DNA of 64,000 nucleotides. Origin: Cryptomeria japonica. Taxonomy: Eukaryota; Streptophyta; Pinopsida; Cupressales; Cupressaceae. The DNA is taken from assembly GCF_030272615.1 (NCBI RefSeq), contig NC_081413.1, forward strand, positions 185,640,115 to 185,704,114. Reading direction: 5' to 3'. The notes under the pieces were generated by a model. That model ran no database searches. It was not told the DNA's origin and saw only the letters and a list, made by a program, of their open reading frames with translations. The position numbers and the translations under genes are program-made. Position 1 is the stretch's first letter, and each line of letters opens with the position of its first letter. Positions 45,640-56,386 of the stretch are shown in pieces.

Positions 45640-48600
45640 TCATAGGCATGGTAGTATGACTTAGGCAAATTGGTGATGCCTAATTTGTTCATGGATGTTG
45701 ACCTACTCAGATTAGTTGTAGATAGATATGACCCAATTTTGAGGGTCATAAGAAGAAATGAGGGAGATGTTTTGATGTCTATCACAAGAGAGGAGTTTCA
45801 TAAAGCATTTGATCTCTATGAGCCTTCTGCAATCTTAGAGCCTATTGATTTAGAAGAACCGAGGAAAGAGTATGAAAAGACAAGGTACTTGATTAGAGAA
45901 AGTTTGCTCCTATCCCACTTGGCTAGGGAAACATACACTCAGTATTATATTGGCCTAAGTGCTGAAGAGCCTTTTCCAATTGATGCATTTGCAAACTATT
46001 TCAAGGAACTTACATTTTTCTCACTTTGTCAAATTTTAGGTCTCCACCCAGGCACAGTAATCCCAAAACCATATATGCACATGCAAATTTAGATTCAACA
46101 TCCCCATTTTGCAGTGATTTATGACTTTTCTCTATATCTTGTAGATAAGATACATGAGGGGTTGTTGCAAATTAAAAAGGGTGACATTAGTGCCTCATTT
46201 TACTGGTATTCCATCCTTATGTACATGTTCTTGTACAAGAATGCAGATTTCTTTGTAAAAGAAATGGAGTTGAGAAGGGTGATGGATGAAGAAAACATGC
46301 CAATGCAAGTTTGGAGCATGGAAAGGTCATGGGATAGAAAAGATGCAAGATATGTAAGATTTGACAATTGCTTTGCATCCAGGCTTAGGGCTCCTTTGGT
46401 AGTCAATCCACCAAGAATTCTAGTAGAATTGCATTTTTTGAGGCTAATGGAGAGAAAGAAAGAGTTGAATCTTAAGCATAACTAGGGGGATATCATTCCC
46501 TATTCTATGAGAACAGTGATTAGACTATATGGTTTTTATGGACATCCACATATAATTCCCATTAATGTTCCACTGAGATTAGGATTTGCAGAAGTTATGT
46601 GGCAATTGGGCTGCATACATGAAGAAGAGCTAACAAAGAAAGTTAAAGGCACATTCTTCCCCAATTACACTATAGTTCCTTATTTTTTAATTATTAAAGG
46701 AGGATGGGTCCATTTTGAGAAGGTTCTTGCTCCTTATTTTTTGAGAGTCAGCAATAAGATGCATAGTGACCCAGAGGGTTTATTCCACATGTTTAGAAAA
46801 ATATTTAAAGGAACCGAGATGCCTCATTATTTTGATTTTTTAGAAGATCTAATCAGGAATGAGTTTGATTTGAATAAATAAGAAGTTAGAGAAGAAAGGT
46901 GGTTAGCTTATAGAAAGATGCTTGATAAAGTCCATAGGATGGATCCCAAGTATGATCCATTGATAGAGTTCATACCATTTTATAAGAAAATGGATCATTT
47001 GATGGAAATTTTTGATGAAGTCATGTATGATTGATGGATGAGGTGGAGCAATTAGAGATAGCAGACAACCAAGAAATGAGAAAAGAGCCTCCAAAGGTAG
47101 TAGTTGAGCAAAGACCACTGTCAAAGCCTCCATAAAAAAGGCCCTAAATACAAACCTCAGCATCACCATTAGAAGGAGAAACAAAGGAGGAGACAACTAT
47201 CCCCATGCCTTCAAGAGGGAAGATTATTTATAGAAGGTTAAGTGACGAAGGTGATAATTTATTAGAGAAGAGCTAAAGAGGAAGGGGAAGGGGATAATGG
47301 AACAAGAAAAACCCCTTGAATGTAAGCGTGGTCCCCTTAAGGGGGTAGTGATTGTAGATGTTGAATCTCCACCTGAAAGGAGCCTTACACCTCCTCCCTC
47401 ACCTCCTCTATCTAAAAGGAAGAAAATTGACAAGCCTGAAGAACAACCTACACAAGAGCTAGAGGAGGAGAATGTGATCATTCTCACTAATGAAAAATTG
47501 CAAGTTGGGATCCCATCTCCAACAAGGTCATTAGATTGGGACCTTTATCTATTGGATATACAAGGAAAGACCATCCAGGATACAAGAAAAGAGACCCGTG
47601 ACAAATTTATTAAAGATGAGGCTTTTGTACAAAGTCAAGCTTTCTTGTAGCTAGTATGGAAAATGAAGATTGATGAGTACAAAAGGAGACGTGAAGAAAG
47701 GAAAGCTCAAAAGCCAAATAAAACTAATAAGTAAAAGCAGGATAAATAAAAGCAGAAATGATGGAAGAATTTAGAACATCACTGCAAAAGAAGGCAGAAA
47801 AATCATCAGCCAAGTACAGGTCCTAATTCTCCTTGAGTGGGATATTGTTGATGTAGTGGCCTTTGATGCCATCGGGAAGTCAAAACAACAACCATTCGAT
47901 TATGAAGAAGAGGCTAGGTTGACATTAAAAGAATCTAAATTTGTACAAGATTATGCCACACTAGCTATTTGATCATTAGAACAAGGGCCTAGAAGACCTG
48001 ATATTAGTGATATCAGCCCTAAGTTGAGGGGAAGCCTAATAGTTAAAAGAGCTACATATACACCAAATGTGGAAGCCTCAAAGTTAACTATGGATGTGGC
48101 CAAACTTGTAGAATATAACAAGGTGCAACAGAAACGTATTGAGTTGCAGTCTAAGGTTCAAATTCTGGAGTAGAAACAATTGGAAGAATCCCTTGCTTCC
48201 CCTACAACTTCTTCAACACCTTCAACATCAAGGTATCCTTCTATCACCCTTGTTGATGCAACAATTTAGTGTTCTTTATCAAAGCCTTTTGTTGAAGAGT
48301 CAACCATGTCAACTGATCCAATAAGAGCTCAGTTTTTGGATAGGATCATAGAATTGGAGAATAAATTGAAAGAATCAAGGGATCAATCTACCTTTGAGAA
48401 AACAAAGATAGTTATGTAATAATTCATTTAAATAAAAAATTTGATAGTAGGTTAAATAGTATTCATTCTTTGTATTCTTCCTCATTTAATATTCAAGGTT
48501 TTGATATAGATAAAGAAGTGGCAATACCTCTATTTACCAAGGGAAAATGAGCTTAAACTAATGTCAATGGCTTCTAAATATCATGTTGAAAGTCCACCTA

Positions 48601-48975
48601 CTCTTTAGCCAATGTATTTGCTGGTGAATTCAATGCAAGAAGCCAAAATCCAACCAATGAGCATAGAGAGAAAGATAAGAGAGTTGATGAGGAGTTTCAA
48701 TGAGTTAAATGATATACTTCTGCCAAGGATTTTGGATGAGAATGGAGTTGTCAAGCATTTGTAGCTATAGAAGGAAGAGGCAGAGATAATCATCAACAAT
48801 CGAGTGGAACTAATTTGTGAGGATTTGGATACTGATTTGCTGGAAAATAGTATGGATAAAATTATATGCATAGGGACATTCTTTGAGTACTTTGAAAGAG
48901 AAGCAAATCAAGTTGCTGTAAAGTATGCTCCATATAGAATACAAATTGATGAGGTTATGAGTTTTAGGTGGTTGT
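45640..48975 (+). pseudogene. Long unidentified extra ORF of element H
   Basis: About 1,100 codons in sense, broken by a few stops and shifts. N-terminal globular part (45670-46881): VDLLRLVVDRYDPILRVIRR, ITREEFHKAFDLYEPS, FANYFKELTFFSLCQILGL, YDFSLYLVDKIHEGLLQIKK, RDARYVRF-like RKDARYVRFDNCFASRL, FYGHPHIIPINVPLRLGF. A Pro-rich/charged part (47297-47650), then helical charged segments (48060-48420, 48545-48975: MSIERKIRELMRSFNELNDI). I do not recognise the family; no RT, integrase, PMD or zinc-finger motif is visible. J's reverse LTR cuts it near 48981. Position equals that of the PMD cargo in F. Confidence 0.65.
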
Positions 48976-48981
48976 AATGCA

Positions 48982-49789
48982 TGTAAAATTCATCTTAATA
49001 ACAATGTATCAATTAGAAATAAAGGGAAATCACAAATCCCTATCTAATCAAAGAATCTAACAAACAAGACAATGAAATAATGTAACATCAAGAAATAAGA
49101 ATGTATCAATTAGAAATAAAGGGAAATCACAAATCCCTATCTAATCAAAGAATCTAGCAAACAAGACAATGAAATAATGAAACATCAAGAAATAAGAATT
49201 ATAAATCATTCAAATCAAACTAAAACTCCCAATTCCAAGATTGCATTTCACTTCCATTGCTCTTCTCTTGTCTGTGGTATGATGGCTCTTACATATTGTG
49301 TTGGTAACCTACAAGTGACATAGAGATTCAAAGTTTGTGATTGTTGAAAATGGAGATTGGATGCTCAATTTATAGAAAATTGGAGAAGATTGATTGAAAG
49401 GTGGAACAAATTGATCAAGAGGTGGAACTCAGGTGAGCTCAAATGAAAATTGATAGTTGAACTGCTGATTGTAGGAGTGAAACTCAATAGATTGAATAGA
49501 TTAATTGAGTCAACTGATTGAGAAAAAGCTGACTGAAGGAAGAAAAAGAATGATTGGAGGAAATTAAGAAGATGACAAAGAAAGCTTAATTTAGAAAAAG
49601 CTAACTGAAAGATGGAAATAGAGATTGGAGAGATAAATGATTTAATTAATTAATTTAGCATGTGCTTGCATTTAGATTTAGATTTTCAATTTAATCTTTG
49701 CATGATATTTATTCAAATAATTGAATTTATTAATTCAATTTAGTATTTGAATATATTTAGAACTTGACTTTGATTTTTAATTTGGTTTT
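48982..49789 (-). repeat. 3' LTR of element J, distal part
   Basis: AT-rich. On the minus strand it ends near GATGAATTTTACA. It continues at 57541 beyond element D. The outer boundary at 48982 is my estimate from the end of H's coding and a TG dinucleotide; J's TSD partner is outside the window. Confidence 0.65.
49004..49197 (-). repeat. 97-bp tandem duplication in J's LTR
   Basis: ATGTATCAATTAGAAATAAA starts both units (49004 and 49101). The two differ at only a few bases, so the duplication is recent relative to other decay here. Confidence 0.9.
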
Positions 49790-50963
49790 TGTTGGCATTT
49801 TTGATGTTTATGTTGTGATTGTCATTGATGGACACACACTTGCATTGGGATCCCCTTTATATGTATGAGCTAGAGCTCAACCGGTATCTGTTCCAACCGG
49901 TATGTTGTATTCTAGTCTTTAGACTATTGGTGATTTTGTAGAATGTGTTTCCCGGTCTGAAGCAGCATGTCGACCTCAAGTGGTTCGTAGAGCTCAAGCG
50001 GTATGAGGGAGCAAAGCAGCATAACACATTCTTACCAGTCTTCATTTGTCAAACCGGCAATTGGTATTTTGTATGAACCAGTATTACTCTGTGATGAGTT
50101 ACCAACCGACATTTTGTGATGAGTTACCAATCCACCGATTGTTTGATGGTGCCGACACACTAATGGTGCTTCTTGTGTCATGTTACTAAGTATGTCTAGA
50201 TTCATTGAACCTAGGAAATTGTAATGTAATCCTATTGGATCGACATGAAATCAGATTCCTTTAAAAGGACATCATGTCTAGGGTTTTAGGTTGTTGCTGA
50301 AAGGGTTCATGTTGTGCTAGGGTTTAAGGTGGTTGTTGAGTTGTTGTAAGAGCGATCTTATCTGAGAAGATCAAGTTGTAACTGAGTGAGAGATAGAGAA
50401 GACTGAAGTAATGCTAGAATGCATTAGCAGTGAGCTATACTAGATCTAACCAAGCAGTTTGTGCTATTAGATAGATCAAACACTTGTTGATTACTCACAT
50501 CTTTGACAAGTCTATAGCCCTTAATCGGGTAGGCCCAAGAGCCTTTGTAAAATCCTCTAACAAGGTGGTTCACCACTGTGAATCTAAAATCCTCTAGCAA
50601 GGTAATCTTTAATCGGACTAATCTCCTAACAGAGATTGAGATTCCTAACAAGATCTATTCTGGTGAAGAACATTGTAAGACCTTAACCAGTCTAACCTTA
50701 ACCGATCTGGTTTCTATTCTGCATATAGTGACTTGTGAGTTCCATCTCACCGTGGTTTTTCCTAGTTGGGTTTCCACGTTAAATATCTTATGTTATGGTT
50801 GTATTGCTTTTGTGGGTGAATGCTTTATTTGCATTTTGGTTTGCATTTGTGATAATCGGTTTGTTTGTCAAACCATTTTACCAGTTTATCTTTAGACTAT
50901 TTAAGTGTTTTAGTGTAGAGATTTTTGCCATACTAATTCACCCCCCCCTCTTAGTATTCATCA
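49790..50963 (+). repeat. 5' LTR of element D
   Basis: 1174 bp. Relative to the 3' copy many differences fall at CCGG sites: CAACCGGTATG here is CAACCAGTATG there, TTCCCGGTCTG is TTCCCAGTCTG, and AAACCGGCAA is AAACCAGCAA. A C run lies before CTTAGTATTCATCA. Confidence 0.93.
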
Positions 50964-50965
50964 AT

Positions 50966-50977
50966 TGGTATCAGAGC
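50966..50977 (+). other. Primer binding site of element D
   Basis: TGGTATCAGAGC, an exact initiator-Met tRNA complement, 2 bp after the LTR. Confidence 0.92.
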
Positions 50978-51013
50978 CCACCTTTCTATAAGTTTAACCA
51001 CTTGGAAAGAGAT

Positions 51014-52288
51014 ATGGGAGAATACACCTTGAGGGAACTTACTCAATGGCTCACTCAGTCTGAGCAAGCCTATGATGATCTTATGGTCAAATACAAGGCA
51101 TCTCAAGCAAAAAGGAGAAAACATGCAGAGGAGCTGATGGAGCTATCTAAAAGTACTTCTGAAGATGAAGCAAATATGGAAGCCATGATTGCAGAAGTAA
51201 ATAAGTTGAATGATTCAAACTCCAATCTGAGAAAGGAGTTGGAAGGACTGTTTATCCGGTTTAGTCAAGAGCTTGAGAACTAGAGGAAAGCTAAAGATCT
51301 GGTAAAGGACAGAGATCATGAGATCTCCAAGTTGAAACAAGAGATTAGTGCACTGACTGCTTGCCTTCATGAGAGAAGAATGGAAAAAGGAGTACAAGAT
51401 GAACTGAACATATCCATCTTTGAAAATGCAAGCCTAATGGAGATAAATATTGCTATTTCCAAAAAACTCTCTGAGTCAAAGGGAATACTTGCTAAGTTTA
51501 GCAAAAATACTGTTAAGCTAGAGCAAAAGCTTGAGTCATCTAGACTGGTAAAGAATACCAATGGACTTGGTTTCTCTGGACATGAGAAAGGAGAATCCTC
51601 AGGAACAAATGCTGAAGCATCAAAGAAGCAACTGGCATTCAAAGGAAAAGGTAAGCAAAAATTCAAACCTATTTGCTTTAACTATCTTAAAGAAGGACAC
51701 ACTGCAAATGTATGTAGGAGCAATGCCTACAATAATTTTCCTTACTTTATTAACAATGTACCTAGATCCAATAAGTTCAACGGTCATTGTTATGCATGCA
51801 ACAAGTTTGGGTATAGAGCATCTAATTGCAGGTCTATCATGGACAACACTGGAAGATATCCTCAGAGGACCCAAGGAGCTGGTCCAGAATCTTTTGTGAA
51901 CTGGAACCCTAACCGGTTCAATGCCTACAATTATTAGTCAGGTAACAATGGTTATCAACCGACAATAGGATGGAGAGAAAACTATTGGACTTGTTATGGT
52001 CATGGTCACACTGCTGCTACATGCAGAAGGAAAAATGGAAACATGAACAATGGACCTTGGAGAGCACCTAGATTGGTTTGCTATCACTGCAATAAACCGG
52101 GTCACATTGCAAGATTCTACAGAAGCAGAAAGAGTATATCTGATAATATACCAGTCACCCAGAAAGGAGATATTGATGTTGAAATAGTTCAAGCAGACAT
52201 GAACAAAACCTGGAGGAAGAAACCAACAATGTTGGAAGAGGAACCGGTTTTTGCACCTAGTGTGGAAATATCAGAACTGGCAAACTAA
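51014..52288 (+). pseudogene. Gag-like coiled-coil zinc-knuckle protein of element D
   Basis: One frame of 425 codons from MGEYTLRELTQWLTQSEQAY to ISELAN with only two TAG stops (51281, 51935), the best preserved Gag-like copy. Residues 1-190 are coiled coil (ELMELSKSTSEDEANMEA, NSNLRKELEGLF). Knuckle blocks: CFNYLKEGHTANVC (second Cys lost), CYACNKFGYRASNC (His to Tyr), CYGHGHTAATC (shortened), CYHCNKPGHIARFY (last Cys lost). Likely nucleic-acid binding in its intact form. No capsid domain precedes the coiled coil; the ATG is 36 bp from the primer site. Confidence 0.87.
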
Positions 52289-52734
52289 GCTCCAAAAAGG
52301 CTTAGGGGGAGCAAACGGCGAAATTTTTTTGAACCCTCGGTTTACACTGGTAAAAGACCTTAACCGATGTATGATACCTGTTGCTTGGTAGAAGACCGAA
52401 AACGGTAAAAAGGCAAATTGGGTTTATGCCCTAATAGAGGAGCATTAATGGCGGTAGGTGAGAGACATGTATAAAAGCATATTTCAAATCATTTCTCACT
52501 ATCTGTTCTCAAGCGAAGAAAACTTTTTCAAAGTGTAGAGCGAAGAAAAGGCGACTTGAGCTAAGATTTCAAGAGATTGACAAATCGTGAAGGAGAATTC
52601 AAATTTAATTTGCAAACGGTTAGGTGAACACAAAGCGGTGATTCAGCAACCAACGGAGTGTGGAGTGAAGGAGAATCAAGAAGCCCTAAATTCATGTTTC
52701 AAAGGTATTTTTTATGTTCTTGAAATACTCTACA
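52289..52734 (+). other. Spacer between Gag-like ORF and ORF2 in element D
   Basis: 446 bp without conserved coding; includes AGGGGGAGC near 52303 and several CGGT motifs. Matches B's spacer in position. Confidence 0.5.
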
Positions 52735-55700
52735 ATGGCTTCCGCATCTCATACCAGTTCTAGTACATCCATTGAGTTGGAAAGTTTCATTCAAAGGAAG
52801 GCCAAATATAATGCCTTATCACAAATTCCGGCTGGAGTAATAGTAGAAGAGGGAATTTTAGATTATATTGATTGCAAAATAGAAGACCTAGGGTCTTTAG
52901 CTATTCACACCCAGTTAGGTTTATTTTGTGGCAAGGACAAGAAAATCAAACCAGAATTTAGTATCTTAGAGAAGAAGAAACTCCATAATGCAGTATACTT
53001 TCTAGAACACTTTACAAAGGATCATATTAGGATCATCTTGAGTAGAGTCCATGGTGACAAGATGTACCTGGAGAGGATGCATGATATCATGCCATAGGCA
53101 ATTCATGCAGTCACTGGTTTCTGCAACACAAGGGAAGTGCCAGCCCTAAGAACGGTAAGCAAAATGGAAATGGCCAAACTCACCGATTCAACAAGTGACT
53201 CACGAGGTATGACAGTTAATCCTATCAAGGATGATCTAGTGAAGTACGCCTGCATGGTGATAGGCTACAGAACATTCTCAACCAGCAGGATTAATTCTAT
53301 AAGTATTGTAGCGGTAAATGCCGCTTAGTGGATGATTAAAGAGGATGCATCATTTGACCTATGCACCGGTATGCAAAGGCAACTCCTGTCTAACCTGAAG
53401 TTGATTAAATATGATAATGCACTGAGATTCAAATTTGGACAACTATTGGTTGGGTTGTTCTTCTATTTCCAAGGCCTCTTTCCTAGAGTAGGAGATGTCC
53501 AGTGGTCCCTTGACCAACCGGTAACCAAACCGATCAAGGAAAGCATTCAAGCTATCCGAACTGGTTACCCTGATAAACTGAACAAATATTTTGATGAGTT
53601 TAGGAGGAAGATGAGTCAAAGGGTGAGAATCTCAGGTGATATTGTTAAGAAATATGAAGATGACATATGTTTCACCATCCAGGTGGACAAATGCTTAATG
53701 GAGGCTGTTGAGACTAGAATGGAAGAAGTGGAGCCAATGGGCTATGAGGTGATGTATGATATGCTGGAAGGGTATGCCTCAACCCTTATTTCCTCGCCTC
53801 TTGATCCTAAGGTGAAGAGGACTGGAACCTATCTGGAGAGGATTGCACCAGTCGAGGAACCCTCTGTTAAGAAAGGAAAATAACTGGCAACAAAGAAAGC
53901 AAAGGCAGTGCCTGCAGCATTGGCACCGGCTACTACTGCAACTCCAAGAGTGACCAAGCGGTCACCTGCAAAGAAGAAATTGGAAATGGCACCGGCAAAA
54001 GTCTTTGAAAGAAAAAGGAAGACTAAGTCAAATGAACTAGACTCTGAAGAGACTGAGTCTGAGGAAATGCCAAAGAAGACCAGACAGACAAAGAAGATGA
54101 AGAAGAATGAACTGGCAGCATCTGCACCGATAAATATTGATATCTCCTCATACAAACCTTTGACACATTTTCAAAGGACAATAAAGAACATTAGGAGAAA
54201 ATTATTGGATGATTTAGTAGATTATTATGATGATTTTAATAGTGAGGAGAAAGATGAAGTACTATAGGAAATTATTCTTTATTTGTGTAAAAATGACCGG
54301 TCACCATCAGAGATTAAATCTCAGACACCGAATTCATTATATAAGGTATTAGATAATAAATGGTGCATTTCCATAGAAAAAGAATAGGAGATTAGGGAGA
54401 AAGTCTTTGCACAATACTTTCTCGACCTCTCAAACTCAGAATTATTTGATGTTTTGGATCAAAATAAAGGACTCTTCTTCACAAGGAGAAGAAGACTCTG
54501 GCTATTAGAAGGGAGAATTTATGATGTTGAAAAAGACACTCATTAGCATATGGATTATGCTATCAATTCTCACAAAGCACATATGGCCAACCTGCAAGCA
54601 GAAAAAGAACCAGTTGTATCCAAACCGGATGAAGTTTTTGATGAAGAAGGAAACCTGGTTGAAGAGCCAATCGACACTATTGATGTCTATGCCCTGGACA
54701 TAGAAGATGTCACTTAGGACATACCTTCTGAGGGAACAGAATAGGGGCATCAAGCCGAATACGGTAGTGAGAAAGCCAAGGACACACATCAAGCATCTGA
54801 GGAATAGTCAAAGAAGAAGAAGAGGGAAGAAAATGAGAAAGAGAGAAAAGAGGAAGAGAAGAGGAAAGAGGAGGAGAAGAGAAAAGAGGAAGAGGAGAAA
54901 AGAAAAGATGAAGAGAAAAAGAAGCAAGAAGATAAGAGGAAATAAAAGAAGAAGAGGATAAGGAAGAAAAGAAGAAGAAGGAAGAGGAAGAGAAGAAGAA
55001 GGAAGAGGAAAAGAAGAAGGAAGAGGAGGATAAAGAAAAGGAAAAGTGGTAGGAAGAAGAAAAGAAGAAGGAAGAGGAAGATAATGAAGAAGAGAAGAGG
55101 AAGGAAGCTGAAAGGAAAAAGAAAGAAGAGGAAGATACGGAACAAGAAAAGAAGAAGGAAGCAGAGAAAAGGAAGAAGGAAGAAGCAGACAAGGCAATGG
55201 AAACAATAAAGAGAACACAGATGAAGACTCCAAAGGCAAGTGGGAGTCGAGCCAAACTGGCTGGTGAGTCGAAGCTTATGCAGAGCATCAAGGTTGCTCA
55301 AGAGCACCTTGAAATCATACAAAGGAAAAAGGAGCAAGATATCATTCAAGCGGCTGTAGACACCCTTACCGGTTTAATCCCCGATACCAATCTTCCTAAT
55401 ACTGAATCATCACTAGCACAGCTCAAACTACTATGTACTATAGTGGATGATCAAGTGCAGAGCCTGGAAGAAGCAACTGAGGCAAATGTCAAGAAAGAGC
55501 ATCAAAAGGCTCTTAACATTGCTCTAGTGAAAAAGTTGAATGAGCTCAGGTCTGAACTTCTAAAAGACCAAAAGGATATAAGGGATGCTTTGGATGAGGG
55601 AAACTTGCTACTAAGCAAAATATGTCAACCCCATCTATTCTGCAATGATGTGCTAGCTCAGAAGCAAAAGCTTCAAATGGACTTACAATCTTACTTGAGC

Positions 55701-56054
55701 ACATTTAAGCCACCCTATGATTCCTTTGCAACTTATGGGCAAACCGTTCATCGGTTTCAGATCTAGTCAGCCAAAATGGAGCAGGAGATTAGTACACGGT
55801 CTAGGGATTTGTAGGAGCTTCAACTGGTTTTACTTCCACGTCTGCAAATTCTTCAGAAGTGTTATCTGAACCTGGATGCCTTGACAGTTACACAGGAGTT
55901 GAGCATAGTTGATGCCATGGAGGAATAGGTATCCCAGATGCACATAGAGAAAGAAGTGGCCACCTCCCTCCTTGAGTCTTGGTCCCTATCAATGAAACAA
56001 TTTTTGTAGGACTATAAATCAGTTTTTGACAAGTATTATTCATTGTTTTCATAA
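52735..56054 (+). pseudogene. ORF2 protein of element D (unknown function)
   Basis: Starts ATG 52735 (MASASHTSSSTSIELESF). One frame to about 54,800 with about nine stops, a shift in the purine tract, then on to YSLFS at 56054. N-terminal domain: NALSQIPAGVIVEEG, IRIILSRVHGDKMYLERM, VKYACMVIGYRTFSTSRINS, LRFKFGQLLVGLFFYF, KKYEDDICFTIQVDKCLMEA, EPMGYEVMYDMLEGY. Then a basic region (RKRKTKSNE), THFQRTIKNIRRKLLDDL, DNKWCISIEKE, a 130-residue Lys/Glu/Arg tract, and a coiled-coil end (LQSYLSTFKPPYDSFATYGQ). Homologous to B throughout and to A/C in the N-terminal blocks. No enzyme motif recognised. Confidence 0.82.
54800..55200 (+). repeat. 400-bp polypurine coding tract in ORF2 of D
   Basis: Nearly uninterrupted A/G (GAAGAGAAGAGGAAAGAGGA-like), encoding KRKEEEKRK-type repeats. 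The minus-strand Ser/Phe- and Leu-rich ORFs of 140-190 codons here are shadows. B has the same tract. Confidence 0.9.
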
Positions 56055-56386
56055 ACTTTTATTATTTTAATATCAAATGGAAACAAGGTTGTTCAGCGGT
56101 ACTTTGTCATTGTTGGTAAAGGGGGAGAAGTACTCTATCTATTTTGGAGAAGAATAGGGAGAAGTATATGGCTTTAAAATTTTGATATATGTTTTGATAT
56201 ATGCTATATGCTCTGATATCTCAATGTTTATGCTCTGTATGCAAAAAGCCTATATATGTAGTGATTAAGGGATAGTGTATATGATTAGGGGGAGCAATTT
56301 TGTTAATGGCATGTTTTTGTTGTAAAACACTTAGACGTCAAAATTTTATTTTCCTAAGTGTTGCCATCAATTCCAAAGGGGGAGAT
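56055..56386 (+). other. 3' non-coding region of element D with purine blocks
   Basis: Block 1 CATTGTTGGTAAAGGGGGAG (56108-56127), block 2 GATTAGGGGGAGC (56283-56295), block 3 CAATTCCAAAGGGGGAGATT against the LTR (56368-56387). Confidence 0.8.

Larger units (their letters stand above)
38595..48981 (+). mobile_element. Element H: Tat-like Gypsy element with pol deleted and extra ORF (left part)
   Basis: 5' LTR (38595-39686), primer-like site, leader with short repeats, a decayed 5' coding stretch, a pol C-terminal remnant (about 43290-43336), a 2.1-kb region homologous to J 58890-60700, and a long sense ORF to about 48975. Element J then starts in reverse orientation. H's 3' LTR must lie past 64000. 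RT, RNase H and integrase cores are gone. Inserted in G's 3' LTR. Confidence 0.75.

Noticed and set aside
54710-55349. Minus-strand Ser/Phe- and Leu-rich ORFs of 143-193 codons
   Set aside because: They are the complement of D's purine tract that encodes ORF2; the composition explains the open frame and B's mirror tract shows the other strand is the coding one.
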